From an uncultured Alphaproteobacteria bacterium (GTDB taxonomy: Bacteria > Pseudomonadota > Alphaproteobacteria > Rs-D84), in assembly GCA_904502095.1 (NCBI GenBank), contig CAJGDG010000001.1, positions 4,914 through 68,913 of the forward strand: a stretch of 64,000 bases of DNA, in the 5' to 3' direction. Each line of letters begins with the position of its first letter. Position 1 is the first letter of the stretch. This document shows positions 8,722 to 18,376 of the stretch, piece after piece. The notes beneath the pieces are model-generated. The model had not been told where the DNA came from. It worked only from the letters and a program-made list of their open reading frames with translations, and did no database searches. Both the position numbers and the translations under genes were made by a program.

Positions 8722-11700
8722 ATGAAATTTATCAGAATTTTAATGTTTGCTTTGTTCTTGGTGCCGAGCGTATCGCGTGCTGCATCAAACGAATTTATGG
8801 TTGCGGCCCAGTTGTTGGCGGCGGCAAAAAACGCCGATATTCAGCAGGTGCAAAGTCTGGTAAATGCAGGGGCTGATGTTAATTTTGTGGATTCAACGGG
8901 ATTGTCTATTGTTTGTACTGCGTTGATGAATAATGATGTGCGTGCTGCACAAATATTGCAAATGTATGGGGCTGATGCGTCAAAATGTGACAGTCAGATA
9001 AAAAGATACAACAATCGAACAAAGCCAAAGCCGAACGGCGGTCTGTTCAGCGGACTGTCGTCTGCCCAGACAATTGGTTTAGCGGCGGCGGGGGCCGCCG
9101 TTGTCGTAGGTGGGTTGTTTTTATTGACTGATGTGTTTGACCCGGGAAATGATAATGACAGTTCAGCATCTGGGGGTAATCGCCCAGATAATAACCCAGA
9201 CAGTGGTGGCGGCGTAAATGGAAACGCAGCTTTTTCGGTGGCGTACAGTCCGGCGTATCTGGGGGCGGATGGTAAAATGACCACGGATGATTCCGTTTAT
9301 CAGGAAAATTTAGCGTCTTGGAATCCTGCTGCTGGTGGTTTGCGTGCGGCAGATTTTAACTATTTTAATCCAAATGAACAACCCGAAAATAATTATTATG
9401 TCGATGGCGTTGGTGTGCAGATGCAAAATTATTTGCTGATGATGCATGGGTATTCTGCGTTTGCAAATGATTATTTTGGTCAAACTGTTTTCCGTGATAA
9501 ATCAAATAATAATAATCCTGTGTTGGTCAGTAATAATGCTGGCGGTGGGGCACCTGTGGCGGTTGGTTTGGTGACTGCTAATGGTTTGAATTCGACTGGG
9601 TCGGCGGCGCGTGCAGGCGGTATTGAATATGCCAACAGTGCGGCGGCGGATGCAACAACATATTTGGTTGATAAATATTTGAACTATGCCAACCCTGATG
9701 CTGGTGGTGTTGAAATTGCGGGGTTTGATTTTTCAGGTTCTGGTACTGCGATGAATCCGTTCGCGACCAGCTATGATAATGCGCTGGGTAAAATCGTCGC
9801 AGGTTGGGAGGCGGGCGGTCGTTCATATGGTGATTTGATGGGTTTTGTTCCAAATGGTCGCTTGGCAATTTATAAGACAGGCGGTGGTGATGCATTTGTG
9901 GATGTTGCAAATCCAACCGATGGGGCGGTTGTTGCGACTTTGACAGATGTGGATGAAAATAGTGCGCTGGGGGTGGGCGATAAAATTGTGATGGGTGACG
10001 TCACATATAATATTGTCAGTGCGCGCGGTGATGCAACTGTGACAAATCCGACAATTAAAATTGGCAGTACTATATATAGACTGGCAGATGACAGTCAAAT
10101 GCTGTTAGCGAAATGTGATGGGGATGCGTGTGATGATGTTTCTGATGTTGCAATTTATCAGGGAACTGACGGATATTATTATCTGAATACAACAGGTGGA
10201 AATGCGCCTGATGCAGTTTATGTTTTAAAAGACAATAATTTTTATGTGCAAAAAGAATTGCAAACAGACGGTGTTGCATACAAGAATTTTGAGGCATTAG
10301 ATGCGGCGCGTTCATCTGGGGTTAATGTTTTAGCAAATGTTTCGATAATTGATGCATCGCGTGCAAATGATTATAAATCTGTTGCTGATATGCCTGCATA
10401 TATTGCAACCAGTTCTTTGGCAGATACAGAAGATTATCAGAATTTAATTGATAAATACTATGGGGCAGGTCAGGGCGCATTTGCAAACAAGATGTTTAAT
10501 GCGTATGGCGCGTCATCGCCGGTTTTGGTTATGCCTGCGGGGGAATTTGTTTTTGATAATAACGCTGCAAAAACAGCGACTTTTGAAAACTATGCCCCAC
10601 TGTTATATGATACTAATTTAAATCAACGCTTTATGACTGTTGTGGCAGTTGGACATACCAAGGGTACCAGTGCGGCAACATCTATTTCAGGTTATGGTAA
10701 TGGGGTTAATGATGCCTATGGCCCATTGTATTTGTCGATGTATGAAAAAGACGATGTTTCTTATATGTCGCGCACGTGTGGGGTTGCGGGTGTTGGTGGT
10801 GGCAATGTCGACCCGTGGTGTTTTGCTGCGGCGGGCCCAACAACAGAAATGGCGGCGGCATCGGCTGCGGGTGCGTTTGCTTCTTTGCAGGCGGCGTTTG
10901 ATTATATGTCCAATGCCCAGATTTATCAGTTGATGGCTTTGACTGCTGATGGGTATTTGCTGGGAACGGCGTCTGACGGTACAGCCTTTACCAAAGATAC
11001 TTTGGCAACATATTTAAAGCAGATGTATGCATTGCCGCCTGAATATAATATAGGGACAATGTCGTCAGAACAATATTTGAACGCGTTTGCCCAGGTTTAT
11101 GGTTATGGTTTGATTAATCTGGAACGTGCAATGAAGCCGGGGCGTTCTGTGTATTTCTATGATGGGGCGACAAATAAAATTGTGTCTGCAAATGGAAATG
11201 CGTATTGGCGTGCGGCGTCAAATACAGCGTTTCGTTCATCAGCTGCATTGAATATGCGTGGGGCAACAATCAGCGCACCTTTCTTTGATGTTGTGGAAAG
11301 TGTTAATGGCGAAATCTCTTTGCCGCGTGTTTGGGAAAATGAATTTGCGGTTGGGGCAACTGATTCACATGGATTGTATATGGGCGATGTGTTGGGTGAC
11401 TTAGATACGCGTCGTGAATCTGCGCAAAAGACCAAGATTGGCGATATTGATTTTTCTTTGGCGTTGTCAGAACGCGCGTATGTTGATAATATGGGCGGAT
11501 TGGACAGTTTGAATATTGGATACAAAAATGGGAACTGGGGTTTTGGTGCGTCTTATCAGCGTTATTTAACAGACGGTGCGTCGCGTTTTGCGGGGCTGCA
11601 CAATCCAATTATGGGGTTGGCATCAAATGCGGTTGTGTCCGATGTTGAATATAATTATGGCAAATGGTCGTTTGGTGGACGTGCGTTTTCTGGTATGATT

Positions 11701-12366
11701 TCAGATGAAGGTCTGTTGGAAAATGATCCAACCGTATCAGCGCAGTATATGCCTGCAAAACTGGGCTTGGTCCAGGGTGGTGGCGCTGATATCAAATGGG
11801 TTGGCGACACTATTTCGTTTAAGTCGTCGATTGGTGCGGTCACAGAATCTGATACTTTGTTGGGGGCGTATACAGATGGTCTGTTGAATTTGGGTAATGG
11901 TAATACGACTTATGTTGATTTTGAATCTAAATATAATGTTTCTGATTCTGTTAATTTTACAGCGCGTGCGACATTTGCGCATACTGTGTCTGATGCGGTT
12001 GGCGGAATCGTGCTGGGGTTAAGCGATATCGAGTCTAATTCATTTGCGTTTGGCGCAAATATCGGAAACTTTGAATTCAGTGTTTCCCAGCCTTTGGCAA
12101 TAACAGATGGTGCGTTAAAATATTCGTATGCAAAGTATGATGTTGATGCAACAGGGGCGGTAAATGTTGTTGATGCGCATATTGAAAATCTGTCATTAAA
12201 ACCAGATGTGCGTGAAACAAGATTTATGGCAACATATCGTCATAATTTTGGCGAATTTACAGATGGGGCAGTTGGATTTATATATCGCGTTAATCCAAAT
12301 CATACCGATGATTTCGGGAACGAGTCTGTATTTATGATGAAGTTAAGCCACAGATTGGGAATTTAG
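8722..12366 (+). CDS. Giant autotransporter with ankyrin-like N-terminus and degenerate subtilase domain
   Basis: 1214 residues from the ATG at 8722, preceded by AGAGTAGGA; that start gives a clean signal peptide (MKFIRILMFALFLVPSVSRA). Two ankyrin-like repeats follow (LVNAGADVNFVDSTGLS, ILQMYGADAS), then a Gly/Ala hydrophobic helix, a passenger and a C-terminal beta-barrel. The passenger is recognisably S8: VVAVGHT, CGVAG...WCFAAAG, GYGLINLERAMKPG. By my alignment with the protein at 42270-44123 only the Asp (D336) remains. The His position reads Leu (L355), the oxyanion Asn reads Glu (E608), and the Ser position in GPTTEMAAASAAGA reads Glu (E709). Probably a non-catalytic surface protein; not tested. 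Confidence 0.8.
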   Translation: MKFIRILMFALFLVPSVSRAASNEFMVAAQLLAAAKNADIQQVQSLVNAGADVNFVDSTGLSIVCTALMNNDVRAAQILQMYGADASKCDSQIKRYNNRTKPKPNGGLFSGLSSAQTIGLAAAGAAVVVGGLFLLTDVFDPGNDNDSSASGGNRPDNNPDSGGGVNGNAAFSVAYSPAYLGADGKMTTDDSVYQENLASWNPAAGGLRAADFNYFNPNEQPENNYYVDGVGVQMQNYLLMMHGYSAFANDYFGQTVFRDKSNNNNPVLVSNNAGGGAPVAVGLVTANGLNSTGSAARAGGIEYANSAAADATTYLVDKYLNYANPDAGGVEIAGFDFSGSGTAMNPFATSYDNALGKIVAGWEAGGRSYGDLMGFVPNGRLAIYKTGGGDAFVDVANPTDGAVVATLTDVDENSALGVGDKIVMGDVTYNIVSARGDATVTNPTIKIGSTIYRLADDSQMLLAKCDGDACDDVSDVAIYQGTDGYYYLNTTGGNAPDAVYVLKDNNFYVQKELQTDGVAYKNFEALDAARSSGVNVLANVSIIDASRANDYKSVADMPAYIATSSLADTEDYQNLIDKYYGAGQGAFANKMFNAYGASSPVLVMPAGEFVFDNNAAKTATFENYAPLLYDTNLNQRFMTVVAVGHTKGTSAATSISGYGNGVNDAYGPLYLSMYEKDDVSYMSRTCGVAGVGGGNVDPWCFAAAGPTTEMAAASAAGAFASLQAAFDYMSNAQIYQLMALTADGYLLGTASDGTAFTKDTLATYLKQMYALPPEYNIGTMSSEQYLNAFAQVYGYGLINLERAMKPGRSVYFYDGATNKIVSANGNAYWRAASNTAFRSSAALNMRGATISAPFFDVVESVNGEISLPRVWENEFAVGATDSHGLYMGDVLGDLDTRRESAQKTKIGDIDFSLALSERAYVDNMGGLDSLNIGYKNGNWGFGASYQRYLTDGASRFAGLHNPIMGLASNAVVSDVEYNYGKWSFGGRAFSGMISDEGLLENDPTVSAQYMPAKLGLVQGGGADIKWVGDTISFKSSIGAVTESDTLLGAYTDGLLNLGNGNTTYVDFESKYNVSDSVNFTARATFAHTVSDAVGGIVLGLSDIESNSFAFGANIGNFEFSVSQPLAITDGALKYSYAKYDVDATGAVNVVDAHIENLSLKPDVRETRFMATYRHNFGEFTDGAVGFIYRVNPNHTDDFGNESVFMMKLSHRLGI

Positions 12367-12373
12367 AAAACGC

Positions 12374-12401
12374 TTGACAAAACCCTTTTGTCAGATAAAA
12401 T
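12374..12401 (+). promoter_or_regulatory. Promoter overlapped by a palindrome
   Basis: TTGACA (12374-12379), 16-nt spacer, TAAAAT (12396-12401). The -35 lies in a perfect inverted repeat TGACAAAA-ccc-TTTTGTCA, and another TTGTCAA follows the -10. This could be an operator. Confidence 0.6.
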
Positions 12402-12422
12402 TTGTCAACAAAGGGTTTTTGA

Positions 12423-12854
12423 ATGATAAATGTATGTAATTTTATATCTGATTATATTACTGATTTTCCGTTAAGAAAAAACATCAAGGCGGAAAAAAGT
12501 AAAAATCCAAAATTGGATATGCTGGCGTTATATTATTTGTCGTGTGGGCGTTTGCATTTTTTGCGTGCCCGCGATAATCGTGTTTATTGGTATTGTATTG
12601 TAAATCCGACTTATTTAGATGCGGCAGATTATATTTTGCGTGCGAACGGTATGGTGCCATCGCGTCATTTGTCTTATATGTTTTATCCTTGTGCCCAGGT
12701 GTTGCGTGTACCAGCCAAAGAAATCCATAAAAGCAAAGAGAATATCGATTTTGTAAATCAAACAATGGTTTTGACAGAAGAAAACATAGATTATAATTTG
12801 GTTTACAATTATGTACAAGATGTGCAAAAGCAACTTAATCAAAATGTAAAATAA
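12423..12854 (+). CDS. Orphan cytoplasmic protein
   Basis: 143 residues with no signal peptide and no membrane helix. Aromatic-rich: LDMLALYYLSCGRLHFLRA, then RVYWYCIVNPTYLDAADYIL and a helical C-terminus. The compact alpha/beta look (an HFLRARDN turn) is all that can be said; I do not recognise it. A promoter with an embedded palindrome lies just upstream and a terminator just downstream, so it is a single-gene unit. Confidence 0.65.
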   Translation: MINVCNFISDYITDFPLRKNIKAEKSKNPKLDMLALYYLSCGRLHFLRARDNRVYWYCIVNPTYLDAADYILRANGMVPSRHLSYMFYPCAQVLRVPAKEIHKSKENIDFVNQTMVLTEENIDYNLVYNYVQDVQKQLNQNVK

Positions 12855-12880
12855 AAATCCCCAAAATGGGGATTTTTATT
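12853..12880. terminator. Terminator between convergent genes
   Basis: AAAATCCCC-aaaat-GGGGATTTTTA; T-runs on both sides allow use by both converging genes. Confidence 0.85.
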
Positions 12881-13613
12881 TTTGAAAGTATTGTGCTTTT
12901 TGCTTTTTGGAATTTTTGTACATTTCGTTCATTATTTCTTTTTGGCTCTCTTCTGTCTTGGAATCTTCTGAAAATTCTGTGCCGTTTAAGATGACAAGTC
13001 GTGCCGGCTTAAAGTCTTTGTTGCCTTCGCCGCCGCAGTCCACATGATATTTAGAAGCGTCATACGGTTTTCCCCAACATTTGCCGTTTTCAACCCCGAT
13101 GTATCCTTTTTTTTCTAAGAAATCACATGTGACTGGTTTGTCTGTAATTTCGCCGTTTTCTGTTTCATCGATTGGGTCTTCTAATATGCCGGTGCACCAA
13201 ACCTTTACAGGTTTTCCACCAACCATAACCTCGGAACCTGTTTTGTTATATTTGCGGCGTACACCAAAACAATCGTCGGTTTTTGATAAAATATTTGTAT
13301 CAAAGTCGTCAGAGATAGCGTTATTGGTATTGTGTTTGATATCGTTACGACTGACCAGTTGTGCTTCGTACGGTTGGGGGGGGTTAAATGCGTTTGGGCA
13401 AATGTATTTCATGCCGTAACAGTTTGAATCACCGTCCCATTTGTCTGTGTTAAAACCATCGCCCATGTTGACATAGCATTTTGTTTCGTTGACACGACAA
13501 ACTGTTGGTTGTTCCCACCAGGGGATATCGAAAGCCGTGGCTGAATTATCGAAAGCCGTGGCTGAATTTATGCCAATCAAAGATAATACAGAAATTATAA
13601 ATGCTTTTTTCAT
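12876..13613 (-). CDS. Secreted cysteine-containing protein with 7-residue duplication
   Basis: 245 residues with a signal peptide (MKKAFIISVLSLIGINSATA). A 21-bp tandem duplication at the cleavage region gives NSATAFD twice. About ten cysteines are spread through the mature protein, with aromatic-rich motifs (IPWWEQPTVC, CYGMKYICPNAF, VWCTGIL, KCWGKPYD). It lies 10 bp after the large cysteine-rich gene upstream and is likely cotranscribed. Function unknown; probably a periplasmic or secreted partner of that protein. Confidence 0.7.
   Translation of the reverse strand: MKKAFIISVLSLIGINSATAFDNSATAFDIPWWEQPTVCRVNETKCYVNMGDGFNTDKWDGDSNCYGMKYICPNAFNPPQPYEAQLVSRNDIKHNTNNAISDDFDTNILSKTDDCFGVRRKYNKTGSEVMVGGKPVKVWCTGILEDPIDETENGEITDKPVTCDFLEKKGYIGVENGKCWGKPYDASKYHVDCGGEGNKDFKPARLVILNGTEFSEDSKTEESQKEIMNEMYKNSKKQKAQYFQK
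13526..13567. repeat. 21-bp tandem duplication inside a coding sequence
   Basis: TATCGAAAGCCGTGGCTGAAT occurs twice head to tail without a mismatch, adding seven residues in frame. Confidence 0.9.
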
Positions 13614-13622
13614 TGTCTTTTC

Positions 13623-15758
13623 CTATGGTGTTTGGGTGTCCGGCCCATCACAGAACCCCCATTTTTTTGATGCGTTTGTTTCGAAATAGAATTTGTCCCA
13701 TCCTGTTTCTTCTTTTGGGGTGCTGTCCCATTCTCCGTCTAAGCGTTCGCATTCGCTGGCCAGCGCTTTCAGCATATCTGAACGAATTTCGTCCATAACA
13801 ACATTAACATCCTGTAATATAATATCTGGGGTGACTTGGGAATCTGTGGCGCTGGGGCGCATACACATTTGGCGAGCATAACGCACCAATTTATGATGTA
13901 GACTGCCAACATATTTGCCGCCTTCCTTTGTCGGACATGATGGCTGCGATGAACCGTTTTCTGCAACGGTTGTTGTTCCATTGTTCCCTTGGTTCGTCAC
14001 CGCTATGTTGCAGCCATGTTCTTGTGCAAAAGTTCTGTCGCCGGGGATATATGTGCGGCATGCGTATGGGTATGTGTGCAGGGTGTCGTTGCTGGGCACG
14101 GCGCACAATTTTTTTGCATAATCGCGCAATACATTTTGACATTCTTGGGCGATTTGTTGACTGACTATGTCATACATAGCTGTGACCAATGCCGCCAGAC
14201 CGTCAGGACCGCCCCCGTATAGATTGCTGCACGCATCCAATTTTTCTTGGCACATTTGTTCAGATAATTCCATGCGTAAACCCAACAACCGTGCTTCGTC
14301 GGTATCGCTAAAATCTTTTAATTGTTTGGTTTGTGTGTCATAGCATGTGTTTATCACCGTTAAACATTCGTTTTTTACCTGGCGGATGCGGTCTTGTTGG
14401 CCTTGGTGAATTTCGGTGATTGCCTGGCGCATGAATTCATCCCACACTTCGTCAGATATATCGCGGCAAGTGTCCAAACCACGGCTGGCAAAACTTTTCA
14501 TATCATTTAATCTGGCGACGAACATAGTGTTCGCCTTGTTTTCCAGAATGTTGCCTGATAATGATGTTTGGTTGTTTAATTCAAAGAATTCAGCAGAATA
14601 TATCGGTTCACCCGTTTCAATGTTTAAATAACGGCCCGTCACATCCAGGCAATGAACATAATCTGTGCCGCACGCCATATTAGATGTGATGTCTTGGCGA
14701 ACCTGGGCAATACAGTCATTGATGGATGTGGAATTGTGGGTGTTGTAATTTTCGTATCGTGCCTGGCCCATTTCGTTTTCTGTTATACGAATTTCGCTGT
14801 TTGCGGCAGTCAGTTTTTTATCCAAACCGCTGATTAACAAAGAACAATCGTTTTCAATATACATGCCATACGCAGAAACAACCATGGTCTTGGTGGCTGC
14901 GTTCGGGCAACTGGCCCCAACCAGTTCAATACATTGTGCGTGAACCGCATTATAAAGTGGTTCGCCAGTAAGTGTTGCGATGTTTGCACCATCGGCAAAA
15001 TCAGTGGTGTTCCATATCTGTTTTATATCGCCCGCAATATCCAATGTCCCCTGGGACGACAATGATTTGCTTTTGGTGCCAGATAATATTTTGCTGATAT
15101 TAGATAATTGGGCTGCGCTGTCAGATGTGTCTTTGGCGTTTTCCTGGGTCTGTTCGCCGATTGTTGCGGATAACATTGCGCCAACTTCGGCCCCAGATTT
15201 GTCGATTGCGTATATGTTTAAATCTTTAAAGTCTTGGATTTGTGTTGCTGTGTGTCCCAATGCGCGTTCGCGTGATTGGATTTCAGCTAAACGGGAAGAG
15301 CATATACATCTGCGATAAGTGTCGTTGGCTGTGCCGCAAAATTGATCCATACATGTAAAATATGCGTCACGACAAGATGCATAGCTGCTGCCAAAAATGG
15401 TGGTGGTGTCGATTTGTTCAGTGCCGCTGCGTGCAGTTATGTTTTTTATGCTGCGTGTATTTGGTGTAGCGTTGCGTGCAGTTGAAACAGTTTGTGCACC
15501 GCGCACAGTAGATACATTTTTCCCGCTGCGTGCAACAGAAACATTATTGCGTGCGGCGCGTGATGTGACAGTATTGCGTACGGATGTATTCTTTGTGTTT
15601 CGACTGGTGATGTTTTTTTTGCTGTCATTTGTGCGTGTGTCTGAACGCACAGTCGATGATTGAGATGTGCGAACAGCCGCGTTTGTATCACGAACAGCAG
15701 CGTCGGCAAAGCCAACGCCAATAAACAGGGCTACAATAAACAGCAGTTTCTTTTTCAT
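13623..15758 (-). CDS. Large secreted protein with four-cysteine modules
   Basis: 711 residues from the ATG at 15758, chosen because AAAGGA sits just before it and it gives the signal peptide MKKKLLFIVALFIGVGFADA. A stretch of about 95 residues rich in Arg, Thr, Ser and Asn follows. Next comes CRDAYFTCMDQFC...CICS, matching CREAYRACMDEFC and CYDAYYGCMDQFC in the genes at 16228 and 18377. Further pairs and modules are CGTDYVHC, CLTVINTC and CQEKLDAC. The C-terminus has CERLDGEWDS, the C-x-G-x-W unit seen in the operon at 3017-7960. Function unknown. Confidence 0.8.
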   Translation of the reverse strand: MKKKLLFIVALFIGVGFADAAVRDTNAAVRTSQSSTVRSDTRTNDSKKNITSRNTKNTSVRNTVTSRAARNNVSVARSGKNVSTVRGAQTVSTARNATPNTRSIKNITARSGTEQIDTTTIFGSSYASCRDAYFTCMDQFCGTANDTYRRCICSSRLAEIQSRERALGHTATQIQDFKDLNIYAIDKSGAEVGAMLSATIGEQTQENAKDTSDSAAQLSNISKILSGTKSKSLSSQGTLDIAGDIKQIWNTTDFADGANIATLTGEPLYNAVHAQCIELVGASCPNAATKTMVVSAYGMYIENDCSLLISGLDKKLTAANSEIRITENEMGQARYENYNTHNSTSINDCIAQVRQDITSNMACGTDYVHCLDVTGRYLNIETGEPIYSAEFFELNNQTSLSGNILENKANTMFVARLNDMKSFASRGLDTCRDISDEVWDEFMRQAITEIHQGQQDRIRQVKNECLTVINTCYDTQTKQLKDFSDTDEARLLGLRMELSEQMCQEKLDACSNLYGGGPDGLAALVTAMYDIVSQQIAQECQNVLRDYAKKLCAVPSNDTLHTYPYACRTYIPGDRTFAQEHGCNIAVTNQGNNGTTTVAENGSSQPSCPTKEGGKYVGSLHHKLVRYARQMCMRPSATDSQVTPDIILQDVNVVMDEIRSDMLKALASECERLDGEWDSTPKEETGWDKFYFETNASKKWGFCDGPDTQTP

Positions 15759-15847
15759 TCCTTTCATTAACTTAAAATATATTTTATCAAAATCTGGGCT
15801 GTTAAACAAGAAAAATGAAACAAAAAAACCGCGATTGCGGTTATTTT

Positions 15848-16093
15848 TTATTGTGCGTTTTCAGTGCCGGTGCGCGTGCGTTCAACAAATGTAATGCGGC
15901 CCTTGTCCAAATCGTATGGGGTCATTTCAACACGAACGCGTTCGCCAACGTTGACCCAAATGCGTGCCTTGCGCATTTTTCCGCATACGGTTGCCAAAAT
16001 TTCATGCCCGTTTTCCAATTTTACACGGAACATTGTGTTTGGCAGTTTGTCTTCGACTGTGCCACTGAAAACGATAACGTCATCTTTTGCCAT
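15848..16093 (-). CDS. infA: Translation initiation factor IF-1
   Basis: 81 residues, a full-length OB-fold IF-1: MAKDD at the N-terminus, [19 protein letters not shown], then [18 protein letters not shown] and [21 protein letters not shown] sequence (here [17 protein letters not shown]). It binds the 30S A site during initiation together with IF-2 and IF-3. AAGGAAAA precedes the ATG. It lies upstream of the cysteine-rich gene in the same direction with an 89-bp gap. Confidence 0.96.
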   Translation of the reverse strand: MAKDDVIVFSGTVEDKLPNTMFRVKLENGHEILATVCGKMRKARIWVNVGERVRVEMTPYDLDKGRITFVERTRTGTENAQ

Positions 16094-16227
16094 ATTTTTT
16101 TTCCTTAATATTTTTCGTCAAATATAATATTGCGTATGCCGAAAAAAATCAAGTTGTTTTTATGTGCTTGCGTGCGGGGGAATTATTTGATAAAATAAAA
16201 CATACTTATTATAGGGTGGAGAGTCCG

Positions 16228-18354
16228 ATGAGTTTAAGATTTTTTGCAATGTTATTGGTTTTATTCCCAACAGTTGCGCTGTCCGCAACTCGTGGTGATA
16301 ATGCGCGGGTTGGGGCGATGCGTGCGTCCGGGGCGCGTGGGGGCGTTGCTGCAAATGCTGCAGCGGCAAATGCTGCGGCTGCGGCAAAAACACAATCGGC
16401 CGCGGCGGCAAAAACGGCGGCACCTGCGACAGAAGATTCTGTGGAGGTAGAGGCAACGGCCAAGGCGCCAGCGTCAAGTGGCGATTGTCGTGAAGCGTAT
16501 CGTGCGTGTATGGATGAATTTTGCTTGTTGGATGAATCCGAGGGGTATCGTTGTGCGTGCTCTTCTAATATAAATGCGTCTAAGTCTTTGATTAAGGAAG
16601 TTCAACAAATTCAAGAAGAAGCGGACAAATTGTATACAGAAGGTGTCGAACGCGAACAGTTGGGCGCCAAGGCTGCGATTATATTTGGTGAAAGTGATGC
16701 CGCCAAGAAAAGTTCGCGTGCTTCTGGCTTAAGTTTTGCAGAATGGTTAAACAGTGGTTCTGGCGATGGATCCTTGGATGCGGATGAAGATATTGGTGAT
16801 GGCTTGTATTCTATGGCCGCGGAATATTGTCAGGCTGAACTGGATGCGTGTGGTGACAAAGCCGAAATGGAAGAAATGTTGTATAGTCGTCAGGTTATCG
16901 CAGACTGTAAGGCGTTTACTGTGTATTTGGATGATCAAAAAAGAAATGCACTGGCGAACAAGCGTATGGCCGAATCGGCTGTGCGTCAGGCGCGTTTGGA
17001 AATGTTTGATACGACCAATAAATACAATGCGGGTGAATGCTTGATTGCGTTTCGTGCGTGTGTTGCGGACAAGGGTGGTTGTGGCACGAATTTTGAAAAC
17101 TGTTTAGATAAGGATTTGTTGACGCGTCGTTCCAAGGCGTGCGAAAATGTGTTGGATCAATGTATGGCGGTAAGAAAGTTGGTGCAACAAGATTGGGAAG
17201 AAGAGTCCGAATCGATTTTGGCAGAGGCTGAAAAATATGCAGATAAATATCGTCGTCAAACTTGTTTGGCGCAAATTCAGGTTTGTTTGGAAGATGGGTG
17301 TTCGACATCAACTAATTCTGCGTGCTTGACTGATGTCAGGGTGGCCGCGGGTGTTTGTCCTATTATTGATGAATGTAATGAAATGATACCGGGGATAAAG
17401 TCTGTTATTAATGACAAGTTGGGGTATCTGCGTTTGCAGTTCTGTCAAAATGATGTGGATGCGTGTTTGCGCGACAAATGTGGTCAGAATTTTACTGCGC
17501 CGGAATGTCTTGGGAAAAATACATCTGAAATTGTTGCGATGTGTCCGCAAGATATGTTCCCGTCATGCAAAAATGAAACACAATATGATGTTATTGTTAG
17601 TGCTGCATTGTTGCAGATGGATTATCAGATGATGCAGGGCTGTATGAATCATTTCAGTGAACAGTTGGGCAAAACTTGCGGTACAGATATGGCGTGCCTG
17701 CCGACTAGTGCGATTGTATCTGCTTTGTCCGATTTGCCAGAAGATGAAGCAGGGATGATAGAGTTGCGTGCAAATGTTATTGCAGAATCAAAGACGGCGG
17801 TGGATGAATTCTTTAAGCAGTTCGAAAAGGATAAAACTGTTGCTGCGTGCGCGGATGCAGAAAAACCAAGTGGTCGCAGCAGTTTGGGCGCAAATATCTT
17901 TAATACAGCAAAGATAATTGCTGAAATTGGCGCTGAAAATCGTGCGATTCGTGCATTGGAAGAAAAAATTACAGAAATATCACGCAAAAAGGATGTAAAA
18001 GAAGCGGAAGAACTGTGTTTGTCGACTTACAAGGTCGAATCGCCAAGTCAGTCAAAGAAAAATTATAGTTATATAAAGAGTGTTTCTTTTGAGCCAAGTT
18101 TGCGTAATTGTCATGTTTGTCGTGTACAACAGGTTTGTGAAACAGGTGGAGAATCTAAGGCTTCTTCGGCATTAAAGGCTGCGTCTGGCGGTTTGTCTGC
18201 TGGGGCGGCGGCAGGTACCATGGTTACACCAGGTTGGGGCACTGCAATTGGTGGGGTTGTTGGTGCTGTTGGAGCTGGTGTAATGGGATATATGTCTGGC
18301 GGGGAAAAAGAATTCTGTCAGGAAATATCAAGCTGTGAAGATATAAATATGTAA
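16228..18354 (+). CDS. Large secreted protein with four-cysteine modules (paralogue B)
   Basis: 708 residues from the ATG at 16228, preceded by GGTGGAGAG, giving the signal peptide MSLRFFAMLLVLFPTVALSA. A basic Ala/Arg low-complexity stretch of about 80 residues follows. Then come CREAYRACMDEFC...CACS, a coiled coil and an AAIIFG block, and pairs or modules CQAELDAC, CLIAFRAC...CGTNFENC, CENVLDQC, CLAQIQVC and CQNDVDAC...CGQNF. The C-terminal part has CHVC, a Gly-rich hydrophobic stretch (SAGAAAGTMVTPGWGTAIGG) and ISSCEDINM. It is 22 bp from the next gene, its closest relative. Function unknown. Confidence 0.82.
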   Translation: MSLRFFAMLLVLFPTVALSATRGDNARVGAMRASGARGGVAANAAAANAAAAAKTQSAAAAKTAAPATEDSVEVEATAKAPASSGDCREAYRACMDEFCLLDESEGYRCACSSNINASKSLIKEVQQIQEEADKLYTEGVEREQLGAKAAIIFGESDAAKKSSRASGLSFAEWLNSGSGDGSLDADEDIGDGLYSMAAEYCQAELDACGDKAEMEEMLYSRQVIADCKAFTVYLDDQKRNALANKRMAESAVRQARLEMFDTTNKYNAGECLIAFRACVADKGGCGTNFENCLDKDLLTRRSKACENVLDQCMAVRKLVQQDWEEESESILAEAEKYADKYRRQTCLAQIQVCLEDGCSTSTNSACLTDVRVAAGVCPIIDECNEMIPGIKSVINDKLGYLRLQFCQNDVDACLRDKCGQNFTAPECLGKNTSEIVAMCPQDMFPSCKNETQYDVIVSAALLQMDYQMMQGCMNHFSEQLGKTCGTDMACLPTSAIVSALSDLPEDEAGMIELRANVIAESKTAVDEFFKQFEKDKTVAACADAEKPSGRSSLGANIFNTAKIIAEIGAENRAIRALEEKITEISRKKDVKEAEELCLSTYKVESPSQSKKNYSYIKSVSFEPSLRNCHVCRVQQVCETGGESKASSALKAASGGLSAGAAAGTMVTPGWGTAIGGVVGAVGAGVMGYMSGGEKEFCQEISSCEDINM

Positions 18355-18376
18355 TTTATAAAAATGGGACGGAGAG

